Position numbers and translations under genes: made by a program. From Arthrobacter liuii (GTDB lineage Bacteria > Actinomycetota > Actinomycetes > Actinomycetales > Micrococcaceae), in the NCBI RefSeq assembly GCF_014639275.1, contig NZ_BMFW01000004.1, forward strand, positions 235,638-299,637: a DNA stretch of 64,000 nt, read 5' to 3'. This document shows, piece after piece, positions 1 through 8,489 of this stretch. The notes beneath the pieces were generated by a model, which was not told where the DNA came from, made no database searches, and saw nothing but the letters and a program-made list of their open reading frames with translations. The stretch's first letter is position 1, and each line of letters begins with the position of its first letter.

Positions 1-114
1 TGCCACGCCCGCGCAGGACAGGCCGGCCAGGATCCGCCCGTAGGCCCTGGACCCCTTGGCATGACCGTTCCAGAGGATGGAAGCGTCAGTGCCCGCGGTT
101 GCATTCTGTGGCAT
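1..114 (-). CDS. MFS transporter, N-terminal fragment (cut by window edge)
   Basis: Only the first 38 codons are present; the gene runs off the left end. It starts at an ATG (112-114, complement) and reads MPQNATAG, then SRAYGRILAGLSCAGVA, where the first membrane helix begins. A polar start followed by a helix of this kind resembles YnfM-type major facilitator drug or metabolite exporters. It is divergent from the LysR-type gene at 223, the usual arrangement of a LysR regulator and the exporter it controls. The substrate cannot be told from this fragment. Third codon positions are mostly G or C, which supports this frame over the opposite one. Confidence 0.6.
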   Translation of the reverse strand, partial: MPQNATAGTDASILWNGHAKGSRAYGRILAGLSCAGVA

Positions 115-222
115 CCAGCCAGCGTAGTCCTCCCGCAATGGATGCCTCCAATGCATACTTGATGCCAAACTGATAGCAGAAATGGATTGCTCCTGCTCGG
201 GGAAGAAAAGGGGAAGGCGGCA
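115..222. promoter_or_regulatory. Divergent control region between MFS and LysR genes
   Basis: This 108-base spacer separates the divergent MFS and LysR genes. It is more AT-rich than its surroundings and holds the inverted repeat GCAT-N5-ATGC at 153-165, a possible LysR-type binding site. That role is inferred from position and symmetry. The sequence GGAAGGCGG at 212-220 is the ribosome binding site of the LysR gene. Confidence 0.35.
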
Positions 223-1197
223 ATGGAAGCGGACCGGAAACAACTGGCCCAGCTGCTGCCGCTCCTGCCTGTCCTCGCCGAACTGGGCCGCACCGAGCAC
301 GTGACGGAGACGGCGGAACTCCTGGGAGTACTCCAGTCGACGGTGAGCAGGGCACTGGCCCGTGCCAGCGCCGCCGTCGGCACCGAACTCCTGGTACGGG
401 ACGGCCGCGGGGTCCGCCTGACGCCTGCCGCACGCACGCTGCTTCCCTACATCGAACAGGCGCTCGCCGAGGTCCAGGCAGGTCTGGACCTGGTTCGGAA
501 TGAGTCCCAGGTGGTCAGGGGTACCGTGGCCGTGTCCTTCCAGCACACCTTCGGCGAGGCCACCCTTCCCCTGCTGATCAGTGCCTTCCGTGCCCGGCAT
601 CCCGGCACCGGCTTCCGGCTCAGCCAGGGTGGCCGGGACGCCTGCCTTGAGGAGCTGTCTGCGGGCGAAGCCGACCTGGCACTCACCGCTCCCGTGGCCC
701 CATCCGGCAAGAACCTCGATTCGGCGCCGCTGTACCGGGAACCGCTCCGCCTGGTGGTGCATCACGCCCATCCGCTCGCGCGGCTGCGGATGGTCCGGCT
801 TGCCGACATCCGGACGGAGCCTTTCGTTGTGCTGGGGCCCGGTTACGGTCTGCGTTCCCTGACTGACGCGATCTTCCGGGAGGCCGGGTACCGCCCGAGG
901 ATCGCCTTCGAAAGCCAGGATTCCCATACCGTCAGGGGGCTGGTCTCCGCGGGACTCGGGGTCAGTATCCTGCCGCCGGGCGGCGACGCCCCCGGCCGGA
1001 ACCCGCGTCCTGAAACGGGAGACCTGGGGTGGGTGGAAGTTCCTCTTGACTCACCGCTCGCCTTCCGGGAAGTCGGCGTGAGCTGGCGCCGCCGGAAACC
1101 GGGGAGCGAACCGGTCCCCGCCCGGCTTTTCCGGGAGCTGGTGGTGGCGCAGGGGCCCGGGTTGCTGTCCGGACTGGTCACCAGGGCAGCGGGCTAA
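223..1197 (+). CDS. LysR-family transcriptional regulator
   Basis: This is a DNA-binding regulator of 324 residues, the usual LysR length. The N-terminal winged helix-turn-helix covers about residues 15-75 and contains ETAELLGVLQSTVSRALARA and then RDGRGVRLTPAA. The C-terminal periplasmic-binding-like effector domain starts near residue 95 (VRGTVAVSF). The frame opens at a TTG at 187, but ATG 223 is chosen because GGAAGGCGG lies just ahead of it and the protein then begins MEADRKQL. It is divergent from an MFS transporter gene and probably regulates it and itself. The effector is unknown. Confidence 0.88.
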   Translation: MEADRKQLAQLLPLLPVLAELGRTEHVTETAELLGVLQSTVSRALARASAAVGTELLVRDGRGVRLTPAARTLLPYIEQALAEVQAGLDLVRNESQVVRGTVAVSFQHTFGEATLPLLISAFRARHPGTGFRLSQGGRDACLEELSAGEADLALTAPVAPSGKNLDSAPLYREPLRLVVHHAHPLARLRMVRLADIRTEPFVVLGPGYGLRSLTDAIFREAGYRPRIAFESQDSHTVRGLVSAGLGVSILPPGGDAPGRNPRPETGDLGWVEVPLDSPLAFREVGVSWRRRKPGSEPVPARLFRELVVAQGPGLLSGLVTRAAG

Positions 1198-1277
1198 GCC
1201 TGGAAGGCCAGCCGACGGAGCGTGGTTGTGGTGGGTGCGTCCGCGGCTGGCCATCGGACATCACCTACCCTTGTGAC

Positions 1278-2228
1278 GTGACAAACACACAGAATTCCGC
1301 GGCTGGCCCAGTTGACCACCCGGCAGGTGCCCCGGGCAGTCCGTCGCGTGGCATCACGATCGGGCTGGACATCGGTGGCACCAAGACCCGCGGCGTCCGG
1401 TTCGAGGACGGCCTGCCGGTGGCCGACGAATCGGCCGGCAGCGCCAACGTGCAGAACGTGAGCCGTGAACAGGCTGCCCGCAACCTGGCGGAGCTTTTCG
1501 CCAAAATCGGGGCCGCCCCGGTGGACAGGGTTTATGCGGGGTCGGGCGGCATCGATACCGAGGAGGACGCCGCCGCCCTCGCTGCGCTGATCCAGCCGCT
1601 TGCTCCCGCAGCCCGGGTCACCGTGGTCCACGACTCCCGCCTGCTGCTGGCCGCAGGCCGTGCCAGCACGGGGGTGGCGGTCATCGCGGGGACAGGATCG
1701 GCCGCCTGGGGCCGCAATGCCGACGGCGGCGAGGCCAGGGCCGGCGGCTGGGGCTACCTGCTGGGGGACGAAGGCAGCGGTTACTGGCTGGGCAGGGAAG
1801 CAGTCCGGCACAGCCTCCGCAGGATGAACCAGGGCCTGCCCGTCGACCCGCTCACCGCAGCCCTCCTGGCGTCCTGCGGCGTAGACCACCCCAACAAACT
1901 GATCGCCTTGTTCCACTCCCCGGACACGGGCCGGCGCTTCTGGGCCCAGCAGGCCCGGCTTGTTGTCGAAGCGGCGGCAGCAGGGCATGCCGCAAGCCAG
2001 GAACTGCTCAAGCAAGCTGGCAAGGACCTCGCAGCCCTGGCGGTGCAGGTGCTGCAGCAGTTGGGCATCCAGGGCCCGGCGATCCTGGGCAGCGGGCTGG
2101 GCATGAACGTTGTTCCCATCCAGGAGGCCTTCCGTCGGTCCCTCTCGGAGGCCGGTGTAACCGATGTCAGGATCCTGGACCAGGACCCCGTCTTCGGCAT
2201 TCCGCAACTGGTGGCAGAACCGGCCTGA
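1278..2228 (+). CDS. BadF/BadG-type ATPase, N-acetylglucosamine-kinase-like
   Basis: This is a sugar-kinase-fold ATPase of 316 residues. The phosphate-1 motif DIGGTKT lies at residues 31-37 and GTGSAAWG near residue 137 is the phosphate-2 loop. The sequence GGWGYLLGDEGSGYWLG is typical of GlcNAc or glucosamine kinases of the BadF/BadG/BcrA/BcrD family, so cytosolic phosphorylation of an amino sugar is the likely role. The GTG start at 1278 follows a -10 box TACCCT (1266-1271) by six bases with no Shine-Dalgarno site, so the mRNA is probably leaderless. No sugar transporter lies next to it, and the substrate is a family-level guess. Confidence 0.82.
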   Translation: MTNTQNSAAGPVDHPAGAPGSPSRGITIGLDIGGTKTRGVRFEDGLPVADESAGSANVQNVSREQAARNLAELFAKIGAAPVDRVYAGSGGIDTEEDAAALAALIQPLAPAARVTVVHDSRLLLAAGRASTGVAVIAGTGSAAWGRNADGGEARAGGWGYLLGDEGSGYWLGREAVRHSLRRMNQGLPVDPLTAALLASCGVDHPNKLIALFHSPDTGRRFWAQQARLVVEAAAAGHAASQELLKQAGKDLAALAVQVLQQLGIQGPAILGSGLGMNVVPIQEAFRRSLSEAGVTDVRILDQDPVFGIPQLVAEPA

Positions 2229-2275
2229 GGACCCTCGTCCCGCGCGGACCAAGGCGGCGCCGGAGCGGCGTGCCC

Positions 2276-3295
2276 CTATCCCACCGAACGTTTGCGGGGC
2301 GTGAGCCGGACGCCGGGAAGCGGGGGAGCCGGAATGCGGCCGGCCTCCGCACCGTCGTCCGGACCGTGCCCGGGCACCAGGCCGTAGCGGGCAGCAGCCG
2401 ATTCGGCATCCGGCAACCCGGCCTGCGCTTCCCAGTCGTCCCTGGCCTGCTCCACTTCGTCATGGGTGCGGCCCACAAAGTTCCACCACATCAGCAGTTC
2501 CTCACCGAACGGCTCGCCGCCAATCAGCAGGAACCGGGTGCCGGGGAGCGCCTCCATCCGGAGTTCGCTGCGGCCGGTGCCCAGGTAGCCCAGCGGCCCT
2601 GCCGGCAGGCCCTGCCCGTCCACCGCCAGGCCGCCGTCGAGCACCAAGATGCCGTGCTCAAAGCCGGGGTCCAAAGGCAGGACCGCGTCTCCTTCGCAGG
2701 AAACGTCCGCACCGACGATCGGGGTAAACATGGTTGCGGGGGACGCCACCCCTGCAAGCTCTCCCACCATGACGGTGGCGGTGAAGCCCGGGCCGCTGGC
2801 GCGGGGAAGCTCCCGGTGCTGTTCAAATGCCGGGATCCGGTGCCGTTCCCCGTCAGGAAGGGCCACCCAGAGCTGCAGGCCCCGCTGCAGCGGCAGCTCC
2901 CCGCCGTCGGCAGGAAGCACTGCGAACTCTGAATGCGAAACCCCGTGACCCGCTGTCATGATGTTCAGTTCTCCCGGACGCACCACCACATCGCTGCCCA
3001 CGCTGTCCCGGTGGCGGATGTGCCCCGCCAGCGGCCAGGTTACGGTCTGCAACCCGATGTGTGGATGGGGAAGGACGGACATCGCCGTCCGGTCCGGGCC
3101 AAAGCTGTCCAGGAAGCACCAGGCCCCGATCGTGGGGAGACCGCGCTGGGGCAAGGTGCGCTTGACGTTCATGGCGCGGACCCCGCCCAGCGGCACCTCA
3201 CGTTCAGGCCACAACTGGAGGCAGGGGCCCGATGTCCCTCCGGCAGGGGCGGGCGGACAGACTTCCTGCTGGGGTGAAACTTCCAAGTTGGTCAC
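2276..3295 (-). CDS. Pirin family protein
   Basis: This is a bicupin protein of 339 residues in the pirin/YhhW family. The N-terminal cupin has the metal-binding histidines in LPHPHIGLQTVTW (about residues 75-87) and in TAGHGVSHSE, as in quercetinase-like pirins. The region GGEPFGEELLMWWNFVGRT near residue 260 is the conserved C-terminal pirin signature. Pirins are metal-binding redox proteins, some of which oxidise quercetin; the physiological substrate here is not known. The GTG start at 3293-3295 is preceded six bases upstream by TAAAGT, a -10 box, which suggests a leaderless transcript. The gene is convergent with the kinase-like gene before it. Confidence 0.88.
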   Translation of the reverse strand: MTNLEVSPQQEVCPPAPAGGTSGPCLQLWPEREVPLGGVRAMNVKRTLPQRGLPTIGAWCFLDSFGPDRTAMSVLPHPHIGLQTVTWPLAGHIRHRDSVGSDVVVRPGELNIMTAGHGVSHSEFAVLPADGGELPLQRGLQLWVALPDGERHRIPAFEQHRELPRASGPGFTATVMVGELAGVASPATMFTPIVGADVSCEGDAVLPLDPGFEHGILVLDGGLAVDGQGLPAGPLGYLGTGRSELRMEALPGTRFLLIGGEPFGEELLMWWNFVGRTHDEVEQARDDWEAQAGLPDAESAAARYGLVPGHGPDDGAEAGRIPAPPLPGVRLTPRKRSVG

Positions 3296-3460
3296 GCCTC
3301 AACTTTAAGCCTGCCCGGGGCAGGCCGGACAGGAACCGTTGAGGAGCCGGCTCCGGGGAAACCCATCCGGGCCGGTCGGGGTCCCGAATGGTCACAGTAG
3401 GGATTCCTTTGCGGGGATTAGGGCCTCATCTGCTGAAGCCGGCCCCCGTTTGGGTTACCG

Positions 3461-3479
3461 TAACTATCAGCGTGCTGAT
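3461..3479 (+). promoter_or_regulatory. Probable promoter and operator of the osmolyte importer operon
   Basis: In the 239-base gap before the importer operon, TAACTAT at 3461-3467 could be a -10 box. It abuts the inverted repeat ATCAGC-GT-GCTGAT (3466-3479), which looks like an operator. This is inferred from position and symmetry; no clear -35 box is visible. Confidence 0.35.
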
Positions 3480-3534
3480 GGCAATGTCGCGGTGCTGAGA
3501 ACAGCCCGTCCAAGAGAACAGGTAAGTCCGCACC

Positions 3535-4635
3535 ATGGACCAGGCGATGATCGAGTTCCAGAGCGTTACCAAGCAGTACCCGGGTGGCCAGCCCGCCGTG
3601 GACGGATTGTCCATGTCCATCGCAAAGGGCTCTGTCACCGTTTTCGTGGGCCCTTCAGGCTGTGGCAAGACAACCTCGCTCAGGATGATCAACCGCATGG
3701 TGGAACCCACGTCCGGGACCATCACCGTGGACGGCAGGGATGTCACGTCGGTACCCGCGGCGGAACTGCGCCGATCCATGGGCTACGTGATGCAATCGGC
3801 CGGGCTGCTGCCGCACCGCTCAGTCCTGGACAACATTGCCACAGTGCCTCGGCTGAACGGGGTTTCGAAGCGGGACGCCCGGAAGCGCGCAGAGGAGCTT
3901 CTGGACGTCGTGGGCCTGGCACACTCCCTGGGCGGGCGCTACCCGTCACAGCTATCCGGCGGCCAGCAGCAGCGCGTGGGCGTGGCGCGCGCCCTCGCAG
4001 CAGACCCGCCGGTACTCCTCATGGACGAGCCCTTCAGCGCCGTGGACCCTGTTGTCCGCGATGAACTCCAGCAGGAGCTGCTGCGCCTCCAGAAGGACCT
4101 GGCCAAAACCATTGTCTTCGTCACCCACGATATCGATGAAGCCACCATCCTTGGAGACAAGGTGGCTGTCTTTGCCACCGGTGGCAAGCTGGCCCAGTAC
4201 GCCGCACCGGAGGAAATCCTCCGGGCACCGGCAAACAACTTCGTGGCGTCCTTCGTGGGGCGGGACCGCGGCTTCCGCCACCTGGGTTTTACTTCCTCCG
4301 ACGGCGTGGCAATCCATCCGGTGCCTACGATTATCCGCTCTTCCGGACGCTACGAGTCAGACTCGAGCGCAGCCGGGGGCTGGCAGCTGGTGGTGGACGC
4401 GGACAAGCGTCCGCTGGGTTGGTCGGCGCCCGGGACTGAAACTCAACTCATTCCGGGCGGGTCGCTGTTCCGTCCGGGGGAGAGCCTCCGGCGCGCCCTG
4501 GACGCTGCCCTGTCCTCGCCGTCGGGCCTTGGCGTCGCCCTGGATGCCGAAGGCAGGGTCCTGGGCGTGGTCCGGGGCGGGGAAGTCCTGGCTCTGATCG
4601 AAGAAGCGCGCCAAGTGCGGCAGGCTGCCCTCTGA
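3535..4635 (+). CDS. Osmolyte (glycine betaine/choline-type) ABC importer, ATP-binding subunit
   Basis: This is the ATPase of an OpuB/OpuC/ProV-type importer, 366 residues. The Walker A motif GPSGCGKTT is at residues 39-47, the ABC signature [10 protein letters not shown] near 141, and Walker B is LLMDEPFSAVDP. The C-terminal stretch from about residue 250 resembles the CBS-like regulatory extension of osmolyte transporters, though it is weakly conserved. The start is ATG 3535; a second in-frame ATG follows four codons later. Its last base overlaps the first base of the permease start at 4635. Substrate is inferred from the operon layout: ATPase, permease, permease, binding protein. Confidence 0.88.
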   Translation: MDQAMIEFQSVTKQYPGGQPAVDGLSMSIAKGSVTVFVGPSGCGKTTSLRMINRMVEPTSGTITVDGRDVTSVPAAELRRSMGYVMQSAGLLPHRSVLDNIATVPRLNGVSKRDARKRAEELLDVVGLAHSLGGRYPSQLSGGQQQRVGVARALAADPPVLLMDEPFSAVDPVVRDELQQELLRLQKDLAKTIVFVTHDIDEATILGDKVAVFATGGKLAQYAAPEEILRAPANNFVASFVGRDRGFRHLGFTSSDGVAIHPVPTIIRSSGRYESDSSAAGGWQLVVDADKRPLGWSAPGTETQLIPGGSLFRPGESLRRALDAALSSPSGLGVALDAEGRVLGVVRGGEVLALIEEARQVRQAAL

Positions 4636-5357
4636 TGGAATGGTTCCTGGCGAACACCGGCATGATCCTGGAGCGCGGCGGCCAGCACTTGGTACTGGCG
4701 CTGGTTCCCATGGTCCTGGGGCTGCTGATTTCCATCCCGCTGGCGCAGTTGGCGCGGCAGAGCAGGGCCCTCCGCTCCGTGGTACTGACGGCCTCCTCCC
4801 TCCTCTACACCATCCCGTCTCTGGCGCTGTTCATCATCCTGCCCACCATCCTGGGAACCCGGATCCTGGACCCCCTGAACGTGGTGGTGGCACTGACCAT
4901 CTATGCCGTGGCACTGCTGGTCCGCGCCGCCCTGGATGCCTTCGACTCCGTGGACGCCGATGTCAGCCAGGCCGCGCAGGCCATGGGTTTCAAGCCGGTG
5001 GCCCGGTTCCTGCAGGTTGACCTGCCGCTCTCCCTTCCGGTCATGTTCGCCGGGCTGCGTGTGGTGTCCGTCAGCAACATCTCGCTGGTCAGCGTGGCGG
5101 CCCTGTTGGGCGTCGGCAACCTGGGCATGCTTTTCACGGACGGCCTCCAGCGCGACTTCGTCACCGAGGTGGTGGTAGGGATCGTCGCCATCCTGGTCCT
5201 GGCCCTGCTGATGGATTCCGTCCTCGTCCTCCTGGAACGCATCCTTACCCCATGGGAGCGCACTGGCCCGCGGCGGGGCCGCGGGTCGGAGGACGACCAT
5301 ATGGAGCCGGCAGGCGCGGCAAGCCGGGCCACGTCGACGGCGGGTGAAGCAGCATGA
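4635..5357 (+). CDS. Osmolyte ABC importer permease 1
   Basis: This is an integral membrane permease of 240 residues with about five or six hydrophobic helices in the BPD-transporter fold. The EAA-loop region AAQAMGFKPVARFLQVDLPLS (near residues 115-135) contacts the ATPase. It corresponds to OpuCB/ProW-like subunits. Start and stop are coupled on both sides: it overlaps the ATPase stop by one base and the next permease start by four bases (ATGA at 5354). The charged C-terminal tail after residue 200 (about 40 residues) lies outside the transporter fold. Confidence 0.87.
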   Translation: MEWFLANTGMILERGGQHLVLALVPMVLGLLISIPLAQLARQSRALRSVVLTASSLLYTIPSLALFIILPTILGTRILDPLNVVVALTIYAVALLVRAALDAFDSVDADVSQAAQAMGFKPVARFLQVDLPLSLPVMFAGLRVVSVSNISLVSVAALLGVGNLGMLFTDGLQRDFVTEVVVGIVAILVLALLMDSVLVLLERILTPWERTGPRRGRGSEDDHMEPAGAASRATSTAGEAA

Positions 5358-6100
5358 GCAGCGTCTTCTCCGCTACCTTCGCATGGCTTGCCGACCCGCT
5401 GCACTGGTCCGGAAGCATGGGCATCCCCACGCGGCTGGCCGAGCATCTGCAGTACACGGGACTGGTCATGCTCATCGCCACGGCCATCGCCGTTCCCGTC
5501 GGGCTGTTCGTTGGCCACACGGGAAGGGGCAGGGTGGCTGTCGTTGCACTTGCCGGCGCCCTGCGCGCCCTGCCCACCCTTGGCTTGCTGATCCTGTTCG
5601 TGCTGCTGGCCGGAATCGGGTTGATGCCGCCGGTCTGGGCGCTGGTGATCCTCACGGTGCCCCCGCTCCTTGCCGGGACATACGCCGGCATCTCCAGCGT
5701 CGACCGGAACGTGGTGGACGCCGCCCGGGCCGTGGGCATGACCGAACTGCAGGTCCTGTTCCGGGCCGAACTGCCGAATGCACTCACTGTCATGTTCGGC
5801 GGGTTCCGGACAGGTGTGCTGCAGGTGATCGCCACCGTGTCCGTGGTTGCCTACATCAACCTCGGCGGCCTGGGCCGCTATCTCTTCGACGGCCTTGTCC
5901 TCAGCGACTTCCCCCAGATGCTGGGAGGTTCCCTCCTCATTGCAGCGCTGGCGATCGCCGTCGACCTTGTCCTGTCCCTGTTCCAGAGGCTGTTCCTGGC
6001 ACCAGGGGCCTCGAAGCTGTCCGACCGCAGCCAGGAGGCTGCGGTTGATCTCACAGACCCCGTTGTTGCGGAGACTGTTGTACAAGGAGGTAAGTCATGA
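5354..6100 (+). CDS. Osmolyte ABC importer permease 2
   Basis: This is the second membrane permease of the same importer, 248 residues. It has the same fold and an EAA-like loop ARAVGMTELQVLFRAELPNA near residues 125-145. Paired permeases of this kind are known from OpuC-like systems, where one is encoded before and one after or next to the binding protein. It begins in an ATGA overlap with permease 1 and ends in an ATGA overlap with the binding-protein gene, so the four genes are translationally coupled. Residues 1-35 contain HWSGSMGIPTRLAEHLQYTG, typical of the N-terminal part of OpuCD-like permeases. Confidence 0.87.
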   Translation: MSSVFSATFAWLADPLHWSGSMGIPTRLAEHLQYTGLVMLIATAIAVPVGLFVGHTGRGRVAVVALAGALRALPTLGLLILFVLLAGIGLMPPVWALVILTVPPLLAGTYAGISSVDRNVVDAARAVGMTELQVLFRAELPNALTVMFGGFRTGVLQVIATVSVVAYINLGGLGRYLFDGLVLSDFPQMLGGSLLIAALAIAVDLVLSLFQRLFLAPGASKLSDRSQEAAVDLTDPVVAETVVQGGKS

Positions 6101-7059
6101 AAGATAGCCGTCCCCAGCGCCTCGGCAGGCGGGCGTTCAGCGGCCTGGCCGCCGGGCTTGGCCTGGCAGTGGTGCTGTCCGCCTGCGGCGGTACGTCCGA
6201 TCCGCTGAAAAACCCCCCGGCGTCCAGCAGCGGTGCGTCCGGTGGCGCCACCTCCCTGGTGGTGGGCTCCGCCGACTTCCCGGAGAGCCAGATTGTCGCC
6301 GAACTGTACGCCGGCGCGCTCAATGCCAACGGCATCACCGCCACCACCAAACCGAACATCGGCTCCCGCGAGGTCTACTTCAAGGCCGTCCAGGACGGTT
6401 CGGTGGACGTAGTGCCGGACTACAGCGGCAACCTGCTGCTGTACGTGAACAAGGCAGCCACGGAGGTCTCCGCAGGGGACATCGCCAAGGCTCTGCCCGG
6501 CAAACTGCCGGACGGGCTCGGCGTCCTGGACGCTTCCAAGGCTGAGGACAAGGACGCCATGGTGGTTACCAAGGCAACCGCGGAGAAGTACCAGCTGAAG
6601 TCCATTGAGGACCTGGCCAAGGTCTGCAGCCAGATCGTCGTGGGAGCCCCGGCCACGTTCGCCGAGCGCGCCTACGGACTGCCCGGACTGAAGAAGAACT
6701 ACAACTGCGAGCCCAAGAAGCTGGAGCCCTTCAGCGACGGCGGCGGCCCGGTAACGCTCAAGGCGCTGCTGGAGGACAAGGTGCAGGTGGCCGATATCTA
6801 CACCACCACTCCGTCCATCGCGGACAACGACCTCGTGGTGCTGGACGATCCCAAGAACAACTTCATCGCCCAGCAGGTGCTGCCGCTCTACAACAAGGCG
6901 AAGATGACCGACAAGGCAAAGCAGGCCCTGAATTCGGTCTCCAGCATCCTCACCACGGATGACCTGATCAACCTCAACCGCGCGGTCAGCGGCAGCCAGA
7001 AGCAGGATGCCAAGACGGCAGCAGCCGCCTGGCTCAAGGACAAGGGCATCGTCAAGTAG
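6097..7059 (+). CDS. Osmolyte ABC importer substrate-binding lipoprotein
   Basis: This is an OpuAC/ProX-like solute-binding protein of 320 residues. The lipobox LSAC ends at Cys30, so the mature protein should be anchored to the outer face of the membrane. Ahead of it, residues 11-12 form a twin arginine (GRRAFSGLA), so Tat export is possible. Conserved binding-protein signatures are SADFPESQIVAELYAGAL and VDVVPDYSGNLL. A strong site AAGGAGG (6084-6090) precedes the ATG, which overlaps the permease stop by four bases. This strong site suits the need for excess binding protein over permease. It is followed by a strong hairpin at 7104-7145. Confidence 0.9.
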   Translation: MKDSRPQRLGRRAFSGLAAGLGLAVVLSACGGTSDPLKNPPASSSGASGGATSLVVGSADFPESQIVAELYAGALNANGITATTKPNIGSREVYFKAVQDGSVDVVPDYSGNLLLYVNKAATEVSAGDIAKALPGKLPDGLGVLDASKAEDKDAMVVTKATAEKYQLKSIEDLAKVCSQIVVGAPATFAERAYGLPGLKKNYNCEPKKLEPFSDGGGPVTLKALLEDKVQVADIYTTTPSIADNDLVVLDDPKNNFIAQQVLPLYNKAKMTDKAKQALNSVSSILTTDDLINLNRAVSGSQKQDAKTAAAAWLKDKGIVK

Positions 7060-7103
7060 GTTCGTGTTCCCTGCCCCTGGGCATGGCGCAGGTTGGTGAT
7101 CAC

Positions 7104-7145
7104 GACGGCGGCTGCCGGACTTTCGAAGGTCCGGCAGCCGCCGTC
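7104..7145 (+). terminator. Strong hairpin terminator after the osmolyte importer operon
   Basis: A perfect 17-bp stem (GACGGCGGCTGCCGGAC with its complement) encloses an 8-base loop. There is no T-tract, as is common for terminators of high-GC actinobacteria. It lies 45 bases after the last importer gene and 55 bases before alaA. Confidence 0.75.
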
Positions 7146-7200
7146 GGCATGTGGTGGACGTCTCAACAGCCATGGATCCTTCCTGTGGCATATTTGAGGG

Positions 7201-8421
7201 ATGGCAGAATTCAGGCAGTCCACGAAGCTCAACAACGTCCTATACGACATTCGTGGACCGATTCTCCAGGCCGCCCAGCAGATGGAGGCGGAGGGGCACC
7301 GGATCCTCAAGCTGAACATCGGAAATCCGGCGCCGTTTGGCTTCGAGGCGCCGGACGCCATCCTGGTGGACATGATCCGGCACCTGCCCCATGCCCAGGG
7401 CTACAGCGATTCCCGCGGCATCTTTTCCGCGCGCACCGCCGTCTCGCAGTACTACCAGACCCGCGGGATCCAGAACATCCACGTGGACGACATCTACCTG
7501 GGCAACGGCGTCAGCGAGCTCATCACCATGTCCCTGATGGCACTGCTGGATGCAGGCGACGAAGTGCTCATCCCCACGCCGGATTACCCGCTGTGGACCG
7601 CGTCCGTGGCGCTCGCCGGCGGCAAGCCTGTCCACTACCTCTGTGATGAGGAGTCAGGCTGGCAGCCTGACCTCGAGGACATGGAAGCCAAGATCACGCC
7701 CCGCACCAAGGGAATCGTGGTCATCAACCCGAACAACCCCACCGGTGCCGTGTACCCGGAGGAGACACTCAAGCGGATCGTGGCCCTTGCCGAAAAGCAC
7801 GGCCTGGTCATCTTCGCCGACGAGATCTACGAAAAGATCCTCTACGAGGATGCCGTCCACGTGAACCTGGCCGGTCTCACCGGTGACCATGTCCTGTGCC
7901 TGACCTTCAGCGGCTTGTCCAAGGCTTACCGCGTCTGCGGCTACCGGGCTGGCTGGATGGCTATTTCCGGGCCTAAGAAGGAGGCCGCTGACTACCTCGA
8001 AGGCATCAACCTCCTGGCCAACATGCGGCTGTGCGCCAACGTCCCGGCCCAGCACGCCATCCAGACGGCGCTGGGCGGCTACCAGAGCATCAACGACCTG
8101 ATCCTCCCGGGCGGCCGGCTGCTGGAGCAGCGCAACAAGGCCTACGACATGTTGAACGCCATTCCCGGTGTCAGCACACAGCAGGCAAGGGGTGCCCTCT
8201 ACCTCTTCCCGCGCCTCGACCCGGAGGTCTACCACATCCGGGACGACGAGAAGTTCGTCCTCGACCTCCTGAGGGAACAGAAGATCCTGGTATCCCACGG
8301 CCGGGCGTTCAACTGGGTGCGCCCGGACCACTTCCGCATGGTGACGCTGCCTAACGTCAAGGACATCGAAGAGGCCATCGGCCGGATGGGGGACTTCCTG
8401 GGCCGATATCAGGGGAACTAG
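7201..8421 (+). CDS. alaA: Glutamate-pyruvate aminotransferase AlaA
   Basis: This is a fold-type I PLP aminotransferase of 406 residues that aligns along its whole length with my memory of E. coli AlaA. Shared blocks are YDIRGPILQAA, LNIGNPAPFGF, IYLGNGVSELI, NPNNPTGAVYP and LCANVPAQHAIQTALGGYQS. The PLP lysine is Lys241 in SGLSKAYR. The family makes alanine from pyruvate and glutamate. ATG 7201 is preceded by CATATT (7189-7194) with a six-base gap, so the transcript may be leaderless, although TGAGGG also abuts the start. It is monocistronic: a terminator lies upstream, and the next gene has its own ribosome binding site after a 68-base gap. Confidence 0.93.
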   Translation: MAEFRQSTKLNNVLYDIRGPILQAAQQMEAEGHRILKLNIGNPAPFGFEAPDAILVDMIRHLPHAQGYSDSRGIFSARTAVSQYYQTRGIQNIHVDDIYLGNGVSELITMSLMALLDAGDEVLIPTPDYPLWTASVALAGGKPVHYLCDEESGWQPDLEDMEAKITPRTKGIVVINPNNPTGAVYPEETLKRIVALAEKHGLVIFADEIYEKILYEDAVHVNLAGLTGDHVLCLTFSGLSKAYRVCGYRAGWMAISGPKKEAADYLEGINLLANMRLCANVPAQHAIQTALGGYQSINDLILPGGRLLEQRNKAYDMLNAIPGVSTQQARGALYLFPRLDPEVYHIRDDEKFVLDLLREQKILVSHGRAFNWVRPDHFRMVTLPNVKDIEEAIGRMGDFLGRYQGN

Positions 8422-8489
8422 GATTCGAGACAACAGCGCTGCAGGGCTATCGTCCGGCGGCTGGCTGCCCGAAACGGAAAGAGGCTTAG

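Noticed and set aside
1194..2252. Long minus-strand open frame over the GlcNAc-kinase-like gene
   Set aside because: It is antisense to a gene with clear motifs, has atypical composition and no start signal; high GC content opens such frames by chance.
2270..2932. Plus-strand open frame inside the pirin gene
   Set aside because: It is antisense to pirin and shows no protein-like motif.
4901..6085. Long minus-strand open frame across the osmolyte permeases
   Set aside because: It is antisense to two permeases and has Gln- and His-rich nonsense composition.
3535..7059. Methionine or amino-acid importer identity for the four-gene ABC operon
   Set aside because: The two separate permeases and ProX/OpuAC-like binding protein fit osmolyte importers better than MetNIQ, which has one permease.
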